A stretch of DNA of 20,736 nt from Methylococcaceae bacterium UBA659 (GCA_002299495.1 DBNZ01000147.1:1-20736); one strand, 5' to 3'; positions 7,536-15,834 are shown, counted from the stretch's first letter. Program-made: numbers and translations. Notes: generated by a model from the sequence alone, not told the origin.

Positions 7536-10406
7536 ATGCCTCTTATCGACCTGATTGAGACCGACCTGCAAACGCTTCCTGATGGCTTGCGCGGACCCGT
7601 GTGCGGTTTATTGCAACGATGGGACGAATTGCCCGAAGCGGCCCAGTTAGATGGCCTAAAGCCAAAGCAAGTGCTGGCTGCCATCGTTAAAGTTTGGGCG
7701 TCTAGCCTGTTTGTTGCCGAAACTTGCATCAAGCAACCCCAGCTATTCATCCATCTGGTGGAAAGCGGCGACTTGGTGCGCGGTTATCCCTCCGGCCATT
7801 TTACCCGGCAATTGCAGGCGCTCAATATCGGCGATGAGTCCGGTTTGATGGGCCAATTAAGGCAATACCGCAGGCGGGAGATGGTCAGGATCGCCTGGCG
7901 GGATTTGGCGGGTTGGGCCAGTTTGGATGAAACCCTGTTGGATTTATCGGATTTGGCCGACGCCTGTATCCAAACGGCCCTGGCGTTTTTATACCAGGAC
8001 GCTTGCGCTAAACGCGGTACGCCGCTGCTGGCGGATGGTAGCCGGCAACAGATGGTGGTGTTGGGGATGGGCAAACTGGGCGCACATGAGCTGAATTACT
8101 CGTCCGACATCGATCTGATTTTTGCCTATCCTGAAGACGGGATTTTGCCCGACTGCAAGGCCACCAGCTACGGGGAGTTTTTCACCAAACTTTGCCAAAA
8201 TTTGGTGAAAGTTCTGGATGCCAGTACGCAGGACGGTTTTGTGTTCCGAACTGACATTAGGTTGCGGCCTTTTGGTGACAGCGGCGCCATCATCATGACT
8301 TTTGCCGGCATGGAGCATTATTACCTGACCCAAGCCCGCGAATGGGAACGTTATGCCATGATCAAGGCGCGGCAAGTGGCGGGCGATGTCAAGGCCGGCG
8401 CGGAATTGATGGCCATGTTGAACGCTTTTGTCTACCGGCGTTATTTGGATTACGGCGCGTTTGAAGAATTACGTTCGTTAAAGGCGCAAATAAGCCAAGA
8501 ATTGCGCCGTAAGGACCGTTTGGACAACGTTAAGCTGGGCGCGGGCGGTATCCGCGAAATTGAATTTATCGGCCAGGCCTTCCAGTTAATCCGGGGGGGC
8601 ACGTTAAAAGCCTTGCAAGCCCGTAGCATTTTGGAGGTGCTGCAAAAACTCGGCGAAATGGGTTTGCTGACCGAACCTGATGCCCGGCAATTGATCGACA
8701 GTTACCGTTTTTTACGCCGCGTCGAGAACCACATCCAACAATACCAAGACCAACAAAGCCACGATTTGCCGGCCAACCCGTTGGCCCGGCAAAGCTTGGC
8801 TTATTCCTTGGATTTTACCGATTGGGACAGTTTTAAACGGGCGTTGGACCAGGTTAGGGAGCGGGTCCATGCCGTGTTCGGGGCGGTGTTTTCGCTGTCC
8901 AAACCAGACCAAGGGGATGCCGCGGGCGTGCAGATTTGGCGCAGCGCGGCGCCTGACCTAACCCTGTGCGGGGAATTGGAGCATCTTGGCTTCACTGCGC
9001 CTGAGGCCGCGTTGGCGGCCATCAGGCGATTCAAGCAATCGGCCGCGATCCGCCGGTTAAGCAGTAAAGGGGCGGCGGTATTGGATCGCTTGATGCCGGA
9101 TGCGTTAGTTGCGATGCAGGGGGGCGGCAATCCCGACTCGACCCTAAATCGGGTGCTGGCCTTGTTTGAGGCGATTGCCGGCAGGGCCGTTTATCTCTCG
9201 TTGTTGGCGGAAAATCCCGATGCGTTGGCGCAATTGCTACGCTTGGCCGCAGCCAGCCCGTGGTTGAGCGGCCATTTGGCGCGTTACCCTATTCTTTTGG
9301 ATGAATTGTTAGATCCCCGCAGCTTGTTCAGCCCGTTAAAGAAAGCGGATTTGGATGGGCAATTGGCGGTATTGTTGGAAGGGGTCGACCCGCTGGATTT
9401 GGAGCGGTTGATGAACGTGCTGCGGCAATTCAAGCAGCAACAAGTCCTAAAGGTGGCTGCCGCCGACCTGATGGGCGCGATCCCGTTGATGGTGGTCAGC
9501 GATTATCTGACCTATATTGCCGAAAGCGTCGTTGCCCAGGTGACCGCTCGGGCATGGCTGATGTTGGCCGATAAACACGGGGTGCCGCCAGGTTGTGATA
9601 ACCAGGGCAGCGGTTTTGCCATCTTGGGTTTTGGCAAGCTCGGCGGTATTGAATTGGGGTATGGTTCGGATTTGGATTTGGTGTTTGTCTGCGATTATGA
9701 CGATGGCCTGGCCTTGACTGTCGGCGCCAAAGCCATCCCATGCAGCCAGTTTTACGGACGCTTAGGCCAAAAAGTCCGGCATATCCTAGACACCAGGTTA
9801 TTGTCCGGGGTGTTGTATGAAGTGGATATGCGCCTGCGCCCTTGCGGCGATTCCGGTTTGTTGGTGGCCCACATCGGCATGTACGGGGACTACCTGCGCC
9901 ATCAAGCCTGGACGTGGGAGCATCAGGCTTTGGTCAGGAGCCGTTTCATCGCCGGGGATAGCCGCCTGCAGTCGGCTTACGAGGCCATCCGCCAGAATAT
10001 CCTTGGCTTGCCGCGCAATATCGAAACCTTAAAAGCCGAGGTGCGGGAAATGCGCCAAAAGATGCGGGATAATTTGGCGGACAAAACAGCGGGTAAGTTT
10101 GATTTGAAACAAAGCGAAGGCGGGATTGCCGATATTGAGTTCATGGTCCAATTTTTGGTGCTGGCCCATGCCGCCGAATATCCGGATTTGACCGTTTACA
10201 CCGACAACGTCCGTTTGTTGGAAAGCTTAGGTCGCAACCGGCTATTGCCCGAAACGGATGTGGCAACCTTGAAATTCGCGTATTGCCAGTACCGCGATTT
10301 AGGCCACAAGCAAATGTTGCAAGGGGAAGCGGCCGTTATTGCAGAAGCGGAGGTGCAGGCGATAAAAACCGCAGTGGTCCGGATATGGCGGGGATTGATG
10401 GAATAG
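7536..10406 (+). CDS. glnE: Bifunctional glutamine synthetase adenylyltransferase/adenylyl-removing enzyme
   Basis: GlnE adds and removes AMP on glutamine synthetase in response to PII state and glutamine, and so sets nitrogen assimilation. The 956-residue protein holds two nucleotidyltransferase domains. The N-terminal adenylyl-removing domain has GMGKLGAHELNYSSDIDLIF with D191 and D193. The C-terminal adenylylating domain has GFGKLGGIELGYGSDLDLVF with D712 and D714. Each is followed by the LRPFGDSG or LRPCGDSG block and a helical GAGGIREIEF- or EGGIADIEF-type segment. Length and both active sites are intact. It stands alone between two larger gaps, so it is probably monocistronic. The ATG at 7536 has only a weak upstream GGA. 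Confidence 0.97.
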   Translation: MPLIDLIETDLQTLPDGLRGPVCGLLQRWDELPEAAQLDGLKPKQVLAAIVKVWASSLFVAETCIKQPQLFIHLVESGDLVRGYPSGHFTRQLQALNIGDESGLMGQLRQYRRREMVRIAWRDLAGWASLDETLLDLSDLADACIQTALAFLYQDACAKRGTPLLADGSRQQMVVLGMGKLGAHELNYSSDIDLIFAYPEDGILPDCKATSYGEFFTKLCQNLVKVLDASTQDGFVFRTDIRLRPFGDSGAIIMTFAGMEHYYLTQAREWERYAMIKARQVAGDVKAGAELMAMLNAFVYRRYLDYGAFEELRSLKAQISQELRRKDRLDNVKLGAGGIREIEFIGQAFQLIRGGTLKALQARSILEVLQKLGEMGLLTEPDARQLIDSYRFLRRVENHIQQYQDQQSHDLPANPLARQSLAYSLDFTDWDSFKRALDQVRERVHAVFGAVFSLSKPDQGDAAGVQIWRSAAPDLTLCGELEHLGFTAPEAALAAIRRFKQSAAIRRLSSKGAAVLDRLMPDALVAMQGGGNPDSTLNRVLALFEAIAGRAVYLSLLAENPDALAQLLRLAAASPWLSGHLARYPILLDELLDPRSLFSPLKKADLDGQLAVLLEGVDPLDLERLMNVLRQFKQQQVLKVAAADLMGAIPLMVVSDYLTYIAESVVAQVTARAWLMLADKHGVPPGCDNQGSGFAILGFGKLGGIELGYGSDLDLVFVCDYDDGLALTVGAKAIPCSQFYGRLGQKVRHILDTRLLSGVLYEVDMRLRPCGDSGLLVAHIGMYGDYLRHQAWTWEHQALVRSRFIAGDSRLQSAYEAIRQNILGLPRNIETLKAEVREMRQKMRDNLADKTAGKFDLKQSEGGIADIEFMVQFLVLAHAAEYPDLTVYTDNVRLLESLGRNRLLPETDVATLKFAYCQYRDLGHKQMLQGEAAVIAEAEVQAIKTAVVRIWRGLME

Positions 10407-10770
10407 GCCGATGGGGTTTTTGGCCTTATTGGCGAAAGCCTTTTTGCGGTTTTGAAAAGGATCATCTGGCCGGTGCCACTCTGCTGAAAGGCCTAATCTA
10501 TCCGGGCAGTGGGTGTGGGCGGCCTAGAATTCAGGGCTAGTTTATCGCCCCTACCGGGAATATTGATCGGCTATCCCGCTAAAACCAATGATGAATGGCA
10601 TTGTTGGCTTTGAAAAAACAGCGGGGATCAACCTGCTTACTGCAAATGTTATGGCCAGCACCGCAGGCCAAGCACCCTAGGCGGTGTTGCCGTGGTATAG
10701 CGCTGGACTTCATGTTGGTTGCTCACTATGATTGGAGGTGTCCAGTCAATTTTAAATCTGAGGAGTTTTT
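10407..10770. other. Gene-free gap between glnE and bcp
   Basis: No convincing coding sequence is seen; short open frames here lack ribosome sites and recognisable motifs. Around 10533-10554 there is an imperfect stem (AGGGC...GCCCCT) next to a minus-strand GTAG, which could be a degenerate third REP-like element. The right end carries the bcp promoter and ribosome binding site. Confidence 0.35.
10704..10732 (+). promoter_or_regulatory. Candidate sigma-70 promoter for bcp
   Basis: TGGACT (10704-10709) and TATGAT (10727-10732) are 17 bases apart, matching consensus at 4 and 5 of 6 positions. A start near 10739 gives a leader of about 30 bases with GAGGAG at 10760-10765 as a strong ribosome binding site. 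Confidence 0.45.
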
Positions 10771-11259
10771 ATGTTAGAAAAACAACAAGCCGCGCCCATG
10801 TTTAGGGCTTTTAACCAAAACCACCAGTTGCTTAGCTTGAATGACTTTCTGGGGGAGAAGCATGTCGTGCTGTATTTTTATCCTAAGGACGACACCCCCG
10901 GTTGTACGATTGAGGCCAACGATTTCACCCGCTTGGCCGACCAGTTTGCCGCCCTCGATACCGTTGTGGTTGGGGTCAGCAAGGACACTTGCGAAAGCCA
11001 CGCGGCGTTTATTGCAAAATACGGCCTGAACGTGGAGCTGTTAGCCGACGCCAGCGGCGAAATTTGCGAAAGCTATGGCGTTTGGCGCGAGCGGGAAAAG
11101 GACGGGGTCAAAAGCATGAAGATTTTCCGTTCGACCTTCATCATCGACAAACAAGGGATGCTGGCGGAGGTCTGCTATGACGTCAACCATGAAGGCCACG
11201 CCGAGGCGGTGTTGGAATTGGTAAAAAATCTGGGTAAACCTGAGCCAACGGAGGCATGA
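10771..11259 (+). CDS. bcp: Thioredoxin-dependent peroxiredoxin, PrxQ/Bcp type
   Basis: This cytoplasmic peroxidase reduces hydrogen peroxide and organic peroxides at a cysteine that is later regenerated by thioredoxin. The 162-residue protein has the AhpC/TSA fold motif FYPKDDTPGCT, making C45 the peroxidatic residue. The resolving cysteine found five residues later in E. coli Bcp is absent: position 50 is Asn (TPGCTIEANDF). Other cysteines are C74 (SKDTCESH), C99 (GEICESYG) and one late in the chain (EVCYDV), so resolution may use one of these or an outside thiol. The start has a strong GAGGAG five bases upstream. The VOC gene follows within 7 bases. Confidence 0.93.
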   Translation: MLEKQQAAPMFRAFNQNHQLLSLNDFLGEKHVVLYFYPKDDTPGCTIEANDFTRLADQFAALDTVVVGVSKDTCESHAAFIAKYGLNVELLADASGEICESYGVWREREKDGVKSMKIFRSTFIIDKQGMLAEVCYDVNHEGHAEAVLELVKNLGKPEPTEA

Positions 11260-11266
11260 CACCAAC

Positions 11267-11713
11267 ATGAAGGTAGCGGGGATCAACCATATCAATATTG
11301 TCGTCACCGCCCGGCAATTGCCGGTGGTGACGGCGTTTTACGAACAAGTCATCGGTTTGCACCAAGGGCCACGGGCCATATCGCGGCGCAACGGGGCTTG
11401 GCTTTATTGCGGCGACGGCCAACCGATCATCCACTTGTCGGAAGTGTTGGAACCGCCGATCAGCCCGATTGGGAGCCATTTCAACCATATTGCTTTGGGC
11501 TGTTCGGGGTTGGCTGAGGGGTTGGCGCGGCTCAAACAGCATGGCGTAGACTATGCGATGGAATACCGTGAGCCGCCGGGGATGACCCAGTTGTTTTTTT
11601 ATGACCCGGTAGGCATTCGGATTGAATTGAATTTTGCCGGCGAACGCATTGACGCGCCGGAACAAGTCAATCTGATTGCCGAAACCGAAACCGAAACCGA
11701 AGGGCCAGGTTAA
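11267..11713 (+). CDS. VOC-superfamily (glyoxalase/dioxygenase-like) protein
   Basis: A 148-residue protein with the vicinal oxygen chelate fold: two beta-alpha-beta-beta-beta modules starting GINHINIVV and HFNHIALG. H8, H74 and E120 (IRIELNF) sit where metal ligands lie in this superfamily. FYDPVGIRIELN is the classic closing motif. The exact reaction (dioxygenase, glyoxalase, isomerase or thiol transferase) cannot be read from sequence. The gene lies 7 bases after bcp, with GGAGG 12 bases ahead of its ATG, suggesting co-transcription and perhaps a detoxification role. Its C-terminus ends in a Glu-Thr run encoded by a hexanucleotide repeat. Confidence 0.85.
   Translation: MKVAGINHINIVVTARQLPVVTAFYEQVIGLHQGPRAISRRNGAWLYCGDGQPIIHLSEVLEPPISPIGSHFNHIALGCSGLAEGLARLKQHGVDYAMEYREPPGMTQLFFYDPVGIRIELNFAGERIDAPEQVNLIAETETETEGPG
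11681..11702 (+). repeat. Short GAAACC tandem repeat at the VOC gene 3' end
   Basis: Three complete copies of GAAACC and part of a fourth encode the alternating Glu-Thr tail of the VOC protein. Units of six bases keep the frame, so copy changes would only lengthen or shorten the tail. Confidence 0.7.
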
Positions 11714-11724
11714 ACCCTCCCGCC

Positions 11725-12846
11725 TTAAACCAAAACCATGTTGTCACGGTGGATGATTTCGGCATCATCGGCATAACCTAGAATTTTCTCAAACTCTTGG
11801 CTGCTTTTTCCGGCAATCAAGCGGGCGTCATTGCCGCCATAATTACTGAGACCACGCGCAATTTCATGGCCTTGTCCGTCCACACAAGACACCAGTTCAC
11901 CGCGTACAAACTGGCCGACGACCGCTTTGATGCCAACGGCCAGCAAACTTTTCCCTTCGTGCTGAACCGCCTTCACCGCGCCGGAATCCAAAACGAATTG
12001 CCCCTTGACCTGCAATTGCCCGGCCAGCCAGCGTTTTCTGGCGGCCCAAGGGCCGATGTCAGGGATAAAGTAAGTGCCCAATTCCTTCCCTTGCAGGGTC
12101 AGGCTGATGACATTCTCCACGGCGCCGGCGGCAACCACAGTGGCGCAACCTGAACGGGAGGCCAGCCGCGCCGCCCGGATTTTTGTCACCATGCCGCCAC
12201 GCCCCAAGCCGCTGCGGCTATCGCCGGCCATCGCTTCCAAGCGGGCGTCGTTGACATGGATATGGGGGATTAAGGTGGCGTCCGGGTAGACACCTGGGTC
12301 ACCGGTGAACAAGCCTTGCTGGTCGGTAAGGATCAGCAACAAGCGGGCTTCAATCAGGTTGGCGACCAGGGCGGCCAAGGTGTCATTGTCGCCAAAACGG
12401 ATTTCATCGGTGGCGACGGTATCGTTTTCGTTAATGACCGGGACAATGCCGAATTTGAGCAAGGTCAGTAGGGTGCTGCGGGCGTTTAGGTAACGTTGCC
12501 GGTTGGATAAGTCGTCATGGGTCAGTAACACCTGGGCCGCATGCAGGCCATGATGCTGGAAATTGTCATCAAAGATGTGCACCAGCCCCATTTGCCCGAC
12601 AGCGGCGGCGGCCTGTAACTCGTGCAGGGTTTTCGGCCGCACTTTTAACCCTAACCGGCTCATGCCTTCGGCCACCGAACCCGAGGATACCAGCACCACA
12701 TCGATGCCTTGGTGCCGGAGCTGCGCCATTTGCCCGACCCACCCGGCGATCGCCGCTTTATCTAAGCCTTGGCCGCCTTTGGTCAATGAGGAACTGCCAA
12801 TTTTGATGACGATCCGTTTGGCGTTTGCGAAATCAGCCCTGCCCAC
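11725..12846 (-). CDS. proB: Glutamate 5-kinase
   Basis: ProB phosphorylates glutamate in the first step of proline synthesis and is normally feedback-inhibited by proline. The 373-residue protein has the amino acid kinase domain (RIVIKIGSSSLT, VLVSSGSVAEG, INENDTV, FGDNDTLAALVA, LLLILTDQQGLFT, GRGGMVTKIRAA) followed by a C-terminal PUA domain beginning near residue 280. The start is GTG at 12846, inside the end of obgE: the two genes overlap by 14 bases, and AAGGA six bases before the GTG serves as ribosome binding site. It converges on the VOC gene with an 11-base gap and no visible terminator. The partner proA is not in this window. Confidence 0.96.
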   Translation of the reverse strand: MGRADFANAKRIVIKIGSSSLTKGGQGLDKAAIAGWVGQMAQLRHQGIDVVLVSSGSVAEGMSRLGLKVRPKTLHELQAAAAVGQMGLVHIFDDNFQHHGLHAAQVLLTHDDLSNRQRYLNARSTLLTLLKFGIVPVINENDTVATDEIRFGDNDTLAALVANLIEARLLLILTDQQGLFTGDPGVYPDATLIPHIHVNDARLEAMAGDSRSGLGRGGMVTKIRAARLASRSGCATVVAAGAVENVISLTLQGKELGTYFIPDIGPWAARKRWLAGQLQVKGQFVLDSGAVKAVQHEGKSLLAVGIKAVVGQFVRGELVSCVDGQGHEIARGLSNYGGNDARLIAGKSSQEFEKILGYADDAEIIHRDNMVLV

Positions 12847-13864
12847 TGCCGTTCCTTTGTTGTTCGAGAAAATCCATGATGGCGTACATCAATGCTTGGA
12901 CGCCCGTCCCGTTGATGGCGGCGATTTTGAAAACAGGTCCATTCCAGCCCAGTTCATCGACGATGGCTTGGCAACGGCCGTCCAGTTCTGCCTCCAATAC
13001 CCGGTCGATTTTGTTCAAAACCAGCCAACGCGGTTTGGCGGCCAACGCTTGGTCCCATCGCTCCAGTTCATAAATGATCTTCTGCGCCGCCAGCACAGGG
13101 TCGTCACCGCTTTCGTAAGGCTCTATATCGATGACGTGCAGCAACAACCGTGTCCGCATCAGGTGCTTTAAAAATTGCAAGCCCAGTCCGGCCCCTTCTG
13201 AGGCGCCTTCAATGATCCCCGGGATGTCGGCGATTACAAAACTACGCAAATCATCAATCCTGACCACGCCCAGGTTCGGGTAAAGGGTGGTGAACGGGTA
13301 GTCCGCCACTTTTGGCGTGGCCGATGATACCGACCGAATCAAGCTGGACTTGCCGGCGTTAGGCATGCCTAACAGACCCACATCGGCAATTAAGGTCAAT
13401 TCCAGATGCAACATGCGGTGCTCGCCTGGCGTGCCTTTGCTGGCTTTCTGGGGCGCACGGTTGATGCTGCTTTTAAAACGGGTGTTGCCTAGGCCGTGAA
13501 AACCACCCTTAGCCACCAGCAGGGTGTCGCCGGCGCGGGTCAAGTCGCCGATCAGTTCTCCGGTTTCGGCATCGCTGACTTTTGTGCCTAGCGGTACGGC
13601 GACATGGTAATCGTCACCCTTGTGGCCGGTGCAGTTACGCACCATGCCGTTCTGGCCGCGCTCGGCACGGAAAACGGTATGAAAACGGAAATCGGCCAAG
13701 GTGTTGACGTTCTCGGCCGCGATCAGATAAACGCAGCCGCCGTCGCCGCCGTCGCCGCCGTCCGGCCCGCCCAACGGGACGTATTTTTCGCGCCGGAAAC
13801 CGACCGCGCCATTGCCACCGTCGCCGGCTTCCACCCGGATTTCAGCTTCATCTACAAATTTCAT
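12833..13864 (-). CDS. obgE: Obg-family GTPase
   Basis: Obg is an essential GTPase of late 50S ribosomal subunit assembly. Residues 1-158 form the glycine-rich Obg domain (GGPDGGDGGDGG near 32-43, encoded by near-identical codon repeats). The G domain follows: P-loop GMPNAGKSS (166-174), DIPG (213-216), NKID (284-287) and an AAINGTG-type G5. At 343 residues it is shorter than the 390-residue E. coli protein and lacks its acidic C-terminal extension. It sits downstream of rplU-rpmA, the usual gammaproteobacterial order, but an intrinsic terminator lies between rpmA and its ATG. Confidence 0.97.
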   Translation of the reverse strand: MKFVDEAEIRVEAGDGGNGAVGFRREKYVPLGGPDGGDGGDGGCVYLIAAENVNTLADFRFHTVFRAERGQNGMVRNCTGHKGDDYHVAVPLGTKVSDAETGELIGDLTRAGDTLLVAKGGFHGLGNTRFKSSINRAPQKASKGTPGEHRMLHLELTLIADVGLLGMPNAGKSSLIRSVSSATPKVADYPFTTLYPNLGVVRIDDLRSFVIADIPGIIEGASEGAGLGLQFLKHLMRTRLLLHVIDIEPYESGDDPVLAAQKIIYELERWDQALAAKPRWLVLNKIDRVLEAELDGRCQAIVDELGWNGPVFKIAAINGTGVQALMYAIMDFLEQQRNGSGQG

Positions 13865-13902
13865 GGCTTACTGCTTTCCCAATAAAAAACGGCGCGGCCA
13901 AT

Positions 13903-13931
13903 AAAAAAGCCCCACTATCCGGTGGGGCTTT
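13903..13931 (-). terminator. Intrinsic terminator after rpmA
   Basis: On the minus strand, a perfect 10-bp stem (AAAGCCCCAC with GTGGGGCTTT, 13906-13915 and 13922-13931) with a 6-base loop is followed by a run of T. It lies 30 bases after the rpmA stop and 38 bases before the obgE start, so it should end or attenuate rplU-rpmA transcription ahead of obgE-proB. Confidence 0.85.
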
Positions 13932-13960
13932 GTTAACGTCTGGCCAAACAAGAAAAGATA

Positions 13961-14248
13961 TTAATTTGCTGATGCTTCAATCACTTGGGTTTCTTTCGGC
14001 AGTACGCTGACAAATCTTCGATTTTTTGGGCCGCCGGTTTTGAATACTACTTGGCCTTCGATAAGGGCAAACAGGGTATAGTCTTTGCCGCAACCGACAT
14101 TGACTCCAGGGTGGAATTGAGTGCCACGTTGCCGGACGATGATGTTGCCGGCTTTTACCAACTCGCCGCCGAAGCGTTTGACGCCAAGCCGTTTGGCATT
14201 TGAGTCGCGGCCGTTTCGGGTACTGCCGCCAGCTTTCTTATGTGCCAT
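13961..14248 (-). CDS. rpmA: 50S ribosomal protein L27
   Basis: L27 lies at the peptidyl transferase centre of the large subunit and supports tRNA placement. The 95-residue protein begins MAHKKAGGSTRNGRDSNAKR, the conserved mobile N-terminal arm, with GGELVKAGNIIVRQRGT and HPGVNVGCGKDYTLFAL after it. No N-terminal cleavable extension is present. GGGAG lies 7 bases upstream of the ATG. It follows rplU by 15 bases and is followed by a strong terminator. Confidence 0.97.
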   Translation of the reverse strand: MAHKKAGGSTRNGRDSNAKRLGVKRFGGELVKAGNIIVRQRGTQFHPGVNVGCGKDYTLFALIEGQVVFKTGGPKNRRFVSVLPKETQVIEASAN

Positions 14249-14263
14249 AGTTTTCTCCCAAAA

Positions 14264-14575
14264 TTAAGCAGAAATGCCGGTGATCTGGACTTCTGTATAG
14301 TATTGGCGGTGCCCCATTTGTTTCATATGGTGCTTACGCCGTCTAAATTTGATGATTCTTATTTTTTTGTGCCGGCCTTGTGACACGACCGTGGCAGTCA
14401 CTTTGCCGCCCTCCAGATAAGGGGCGCCAATTTTTACCGCATCGCCAGACTGGACCATGAGGATTTTGTCGAATTCAACGCTGTCGCCAGCACCTAATTC
14501 CAGTTTTTCTATTTTTAGGGTCGTACCTTCTTCAACACGATACTGTTTGCCACCCGTTTGAATTACCGCATACAT
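14264..14575 (-). CDS. rplU: 50S ribosomal protein L21
   Basis: L21 binds 23S rRNA in the large subunit. From the ATG at 14575 the protein has 103 residues, starting MYAVIQTGGKQYRVEEG exactly as in the family. Upstream in-frame TTG (14593) and ATG (14590) codons would add six residues, but GGAG at 14585-14588 is placed nine bases before the 14575 start, so that one is chosen. KIRIIKFRRRKHHMKQMGHRQ is the typical basic C-terminal block. It is first in the rplU-rpmA unit and divergent from ispB. Confidence 0.96.
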   Translation of the reverse strand: MYAVIQTGGKQYRVEEGTTLKIEKLELGAGDSVEFDKILMVQSGDAVKIGAPYLEGGKVTATVVSQGRHKKIRIIKFRRRKHHMKQMGHRQYYTEVQITGISA

Positions 14576-14620
14576 CTGCGTAAGCTCCATCAAGCTGAAA
14601 TCTATTGAAAATAATCAGCC

Positions 14621-14649
14621 ATTTTAAATAGAAATGGTTGCAGGGTCAA
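14621..14649 (-). promoter_or_regulatory. Candidate sigma-70 promoter for rplU-rpmA
   Basis: On the minus strand TTGACC (14644-14649) and TAAAAT (14621-14626) are separated by 17 bases and match consensus at 5 of 6 each. This would give a leader of nearly 40 bases before the rplU ATG. Confidence 0.6.
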
Positions 14650-14738
14650 TAGCCACACAATGAAAAATTGCAGATCAAGCGTTTTAATAGGTGAAACCCT
14701 TGTCAATTGATTGTCATGGCTATTGATTAGGATTTCTT

Positions 14739-14744
14739 TATAAT
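14739..14744 (+). promoter_or_regulatory. Candidate -10 element for ispB
   Basis: A perfect TATAAT lies about 120 bases upstream of the preferred ispB start. No good -35 stands 16-18 bases before it; TTGTCA at 14711-14716 is 22 bases away. Either an activator helps or the true promoter differs. Confidence 0.35.
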
Positions 14745-14862
14745 AACTGTTTTTTTAGCCTTCATGGTTTGCTTTAATTCAACATTGGCCAACACTTTGC
14801 ATAACTTTACAAAACACAATATGTCTTCTCGTGTGCCACCGCAACCCTCGGCATCGGTCGCA

Positions 14863-15834
14863 ATGATTGACTTTAATGCGATCAGGGGACTCACCCGTGC
14901 GGAGTCTAAGGCGGTTGATCAACTGATCATCAATGAATTAAGTTCTGACGTGGTTTTGATCAACCAAATGGGTCATTACATTGTCGGCAATGGGGGGAAG
15001 CGTCTGCGTCCCATGTTGCTGTTATTGGTCGCTAAGGCTTTGGCTGCGATTAATGACAAGCATCTGATTTTGGCGGCGGTGGTTGAGTTTATCCATACTG
15101 CCACGTTGCTGCATGATGATGTGGTGGATGATTCTGAATTGAGGCGCGGCAAGGAATCGGCCAATGCCGTTTGGGGCAATGCCGCTAGCGTCCTGGTGGG
15201 GGATTATTTATATTCTAAAGCCTTTGAGATGATGGTTCGCACCGGCAATATGCGGGTCATGGAAATCCTGTCTAAGACCACCACCGCGATCGCAGAAGGC
15301 GAAGTGCTGCAATTACTGAACTGTAATAACCCGGAGACTACAGAAGCAAAATACCTGGAAGTGATTGCCCGAAAAACAGCCATTTTATTCAGCGCCGCCA
15401 CCCGTTTGGGCGCGGTTATTTCAGGGGCCCCAGAAGATAGGGAAGAAAGCTTGTCACGGTACGGCCTGCACTTAGGGATGGCTTTCCAGTTGATCGATGA
15501 TGCCTTGGACTATAAGGCCAGCCAAGAAGATTTGGGCAAAAAGCTGGGCGATGACTTAGCGGAGGGCAAGCCGACTTTGCCGTTGATTTACGCGATACAA
15601 AAAGGCAGCCCAACGGAGGCGGCCATCATCATAGCAGCCATCAAAGAGGGGAAGCGGGCAGCATTTAACGATGTCTTCGATATTGTCAACAGGACTAATG
15701 CCATTGCTTATACCGAACAGCGGGCAGAGCAAGAGGCTGACAAAGCTATCGCTGCGTTGTTCGATTTGCCCGCATCGACCTACAAGAACGCATTAATTGA
15801 TCTGGCAAAATTTTCGGTACAAAGGAATTATTGA
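14863..15834 (+). CDS. ispB: Octaprenyl diphosphate synthase (long-chain trans-prenyltransferase)
   Basis: IspB extends farnesyl diphosphate with isopentenyl units to give the side chain of ubiquinone. Both aspartate-rich motifs are present: LLHDDVVDDSELRRG (DDVVD at 85-89) and LIDDALDY (DDALD at 212-216), together with GGKRLRPM, GEVLQL and EGKPTLPLIYA. The ATG at 14863 gives 323 residues, the E. coli length, and aligns with its N-terminus. ATGs at 14821 and 14764 are in frame and would add 14 or 33 residues of non-conserved sequence; none of the three has a clear ribosome binding site, so the start is uncertain. Chain length (C40 or other) cannot be read reliably. It connects to ubiD in this window by pathway, not by operon. 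Confidence 0.95.
   Translation: MIDFNAIRGLTRAESKAVDQLIINELSSDVVLINQMGHYIVGNGGKRLRPMLLLLVAKALAAINDKHLILAAVVEFIHTATLLHDDVVDDSELRRGKESANAVWGNAASVLVGDYLYSKAFEMMVRTGNMRVMEILSKTTTAIAEGEVLQLLNCNNPETTEAKYLEVIARKTAILFSAATRLGAVISGAPEDREESLSRYGLHLGMAFQLIDDALDYKASQEDLGKKLGDDLAEGKPTLPLIYAIQKGSPTEAAIIIAAIKEGKRAAFNDVFDIVNRTNAIAYTEQRAEQEADKAIAALFDLPASTYKNALIDLAKFSVQRNY

Noticed and set aside
10407..10455. Possible terminator after glnE (GGCC...GGCC and GGCGAAAGCC followed by T)
   Set aside because: The stems are only 3-4 bp or imperfect; too weak to call.
10595..10777. Plus-strand frame of 60 codons ahead of bcp
   Set aside because: It has no ribosome binding site, runs across the bcp promoter and start, and the translation looks random.
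11183..11665. Minus-strand open frame of 160 codons opposite the VOC gene
   Set aside because: It overlaps bcp and VOC coding DNA, whose protein motifs are clear; no motif or ribosome site supports the antisense frame.
12563..13171. Plus-strand open frame of 202 codons across proB and obgE
   Set aside because: It is antisense to two well-conserved genes and has no recognisable domain.
13735..13770. GCC/GTC triplet run that looks like a microsatellite
   Set aside because: It encodes the conserved glycine-rich GGDGGDGG loop of the Obg domain, so protein sequence explains it.
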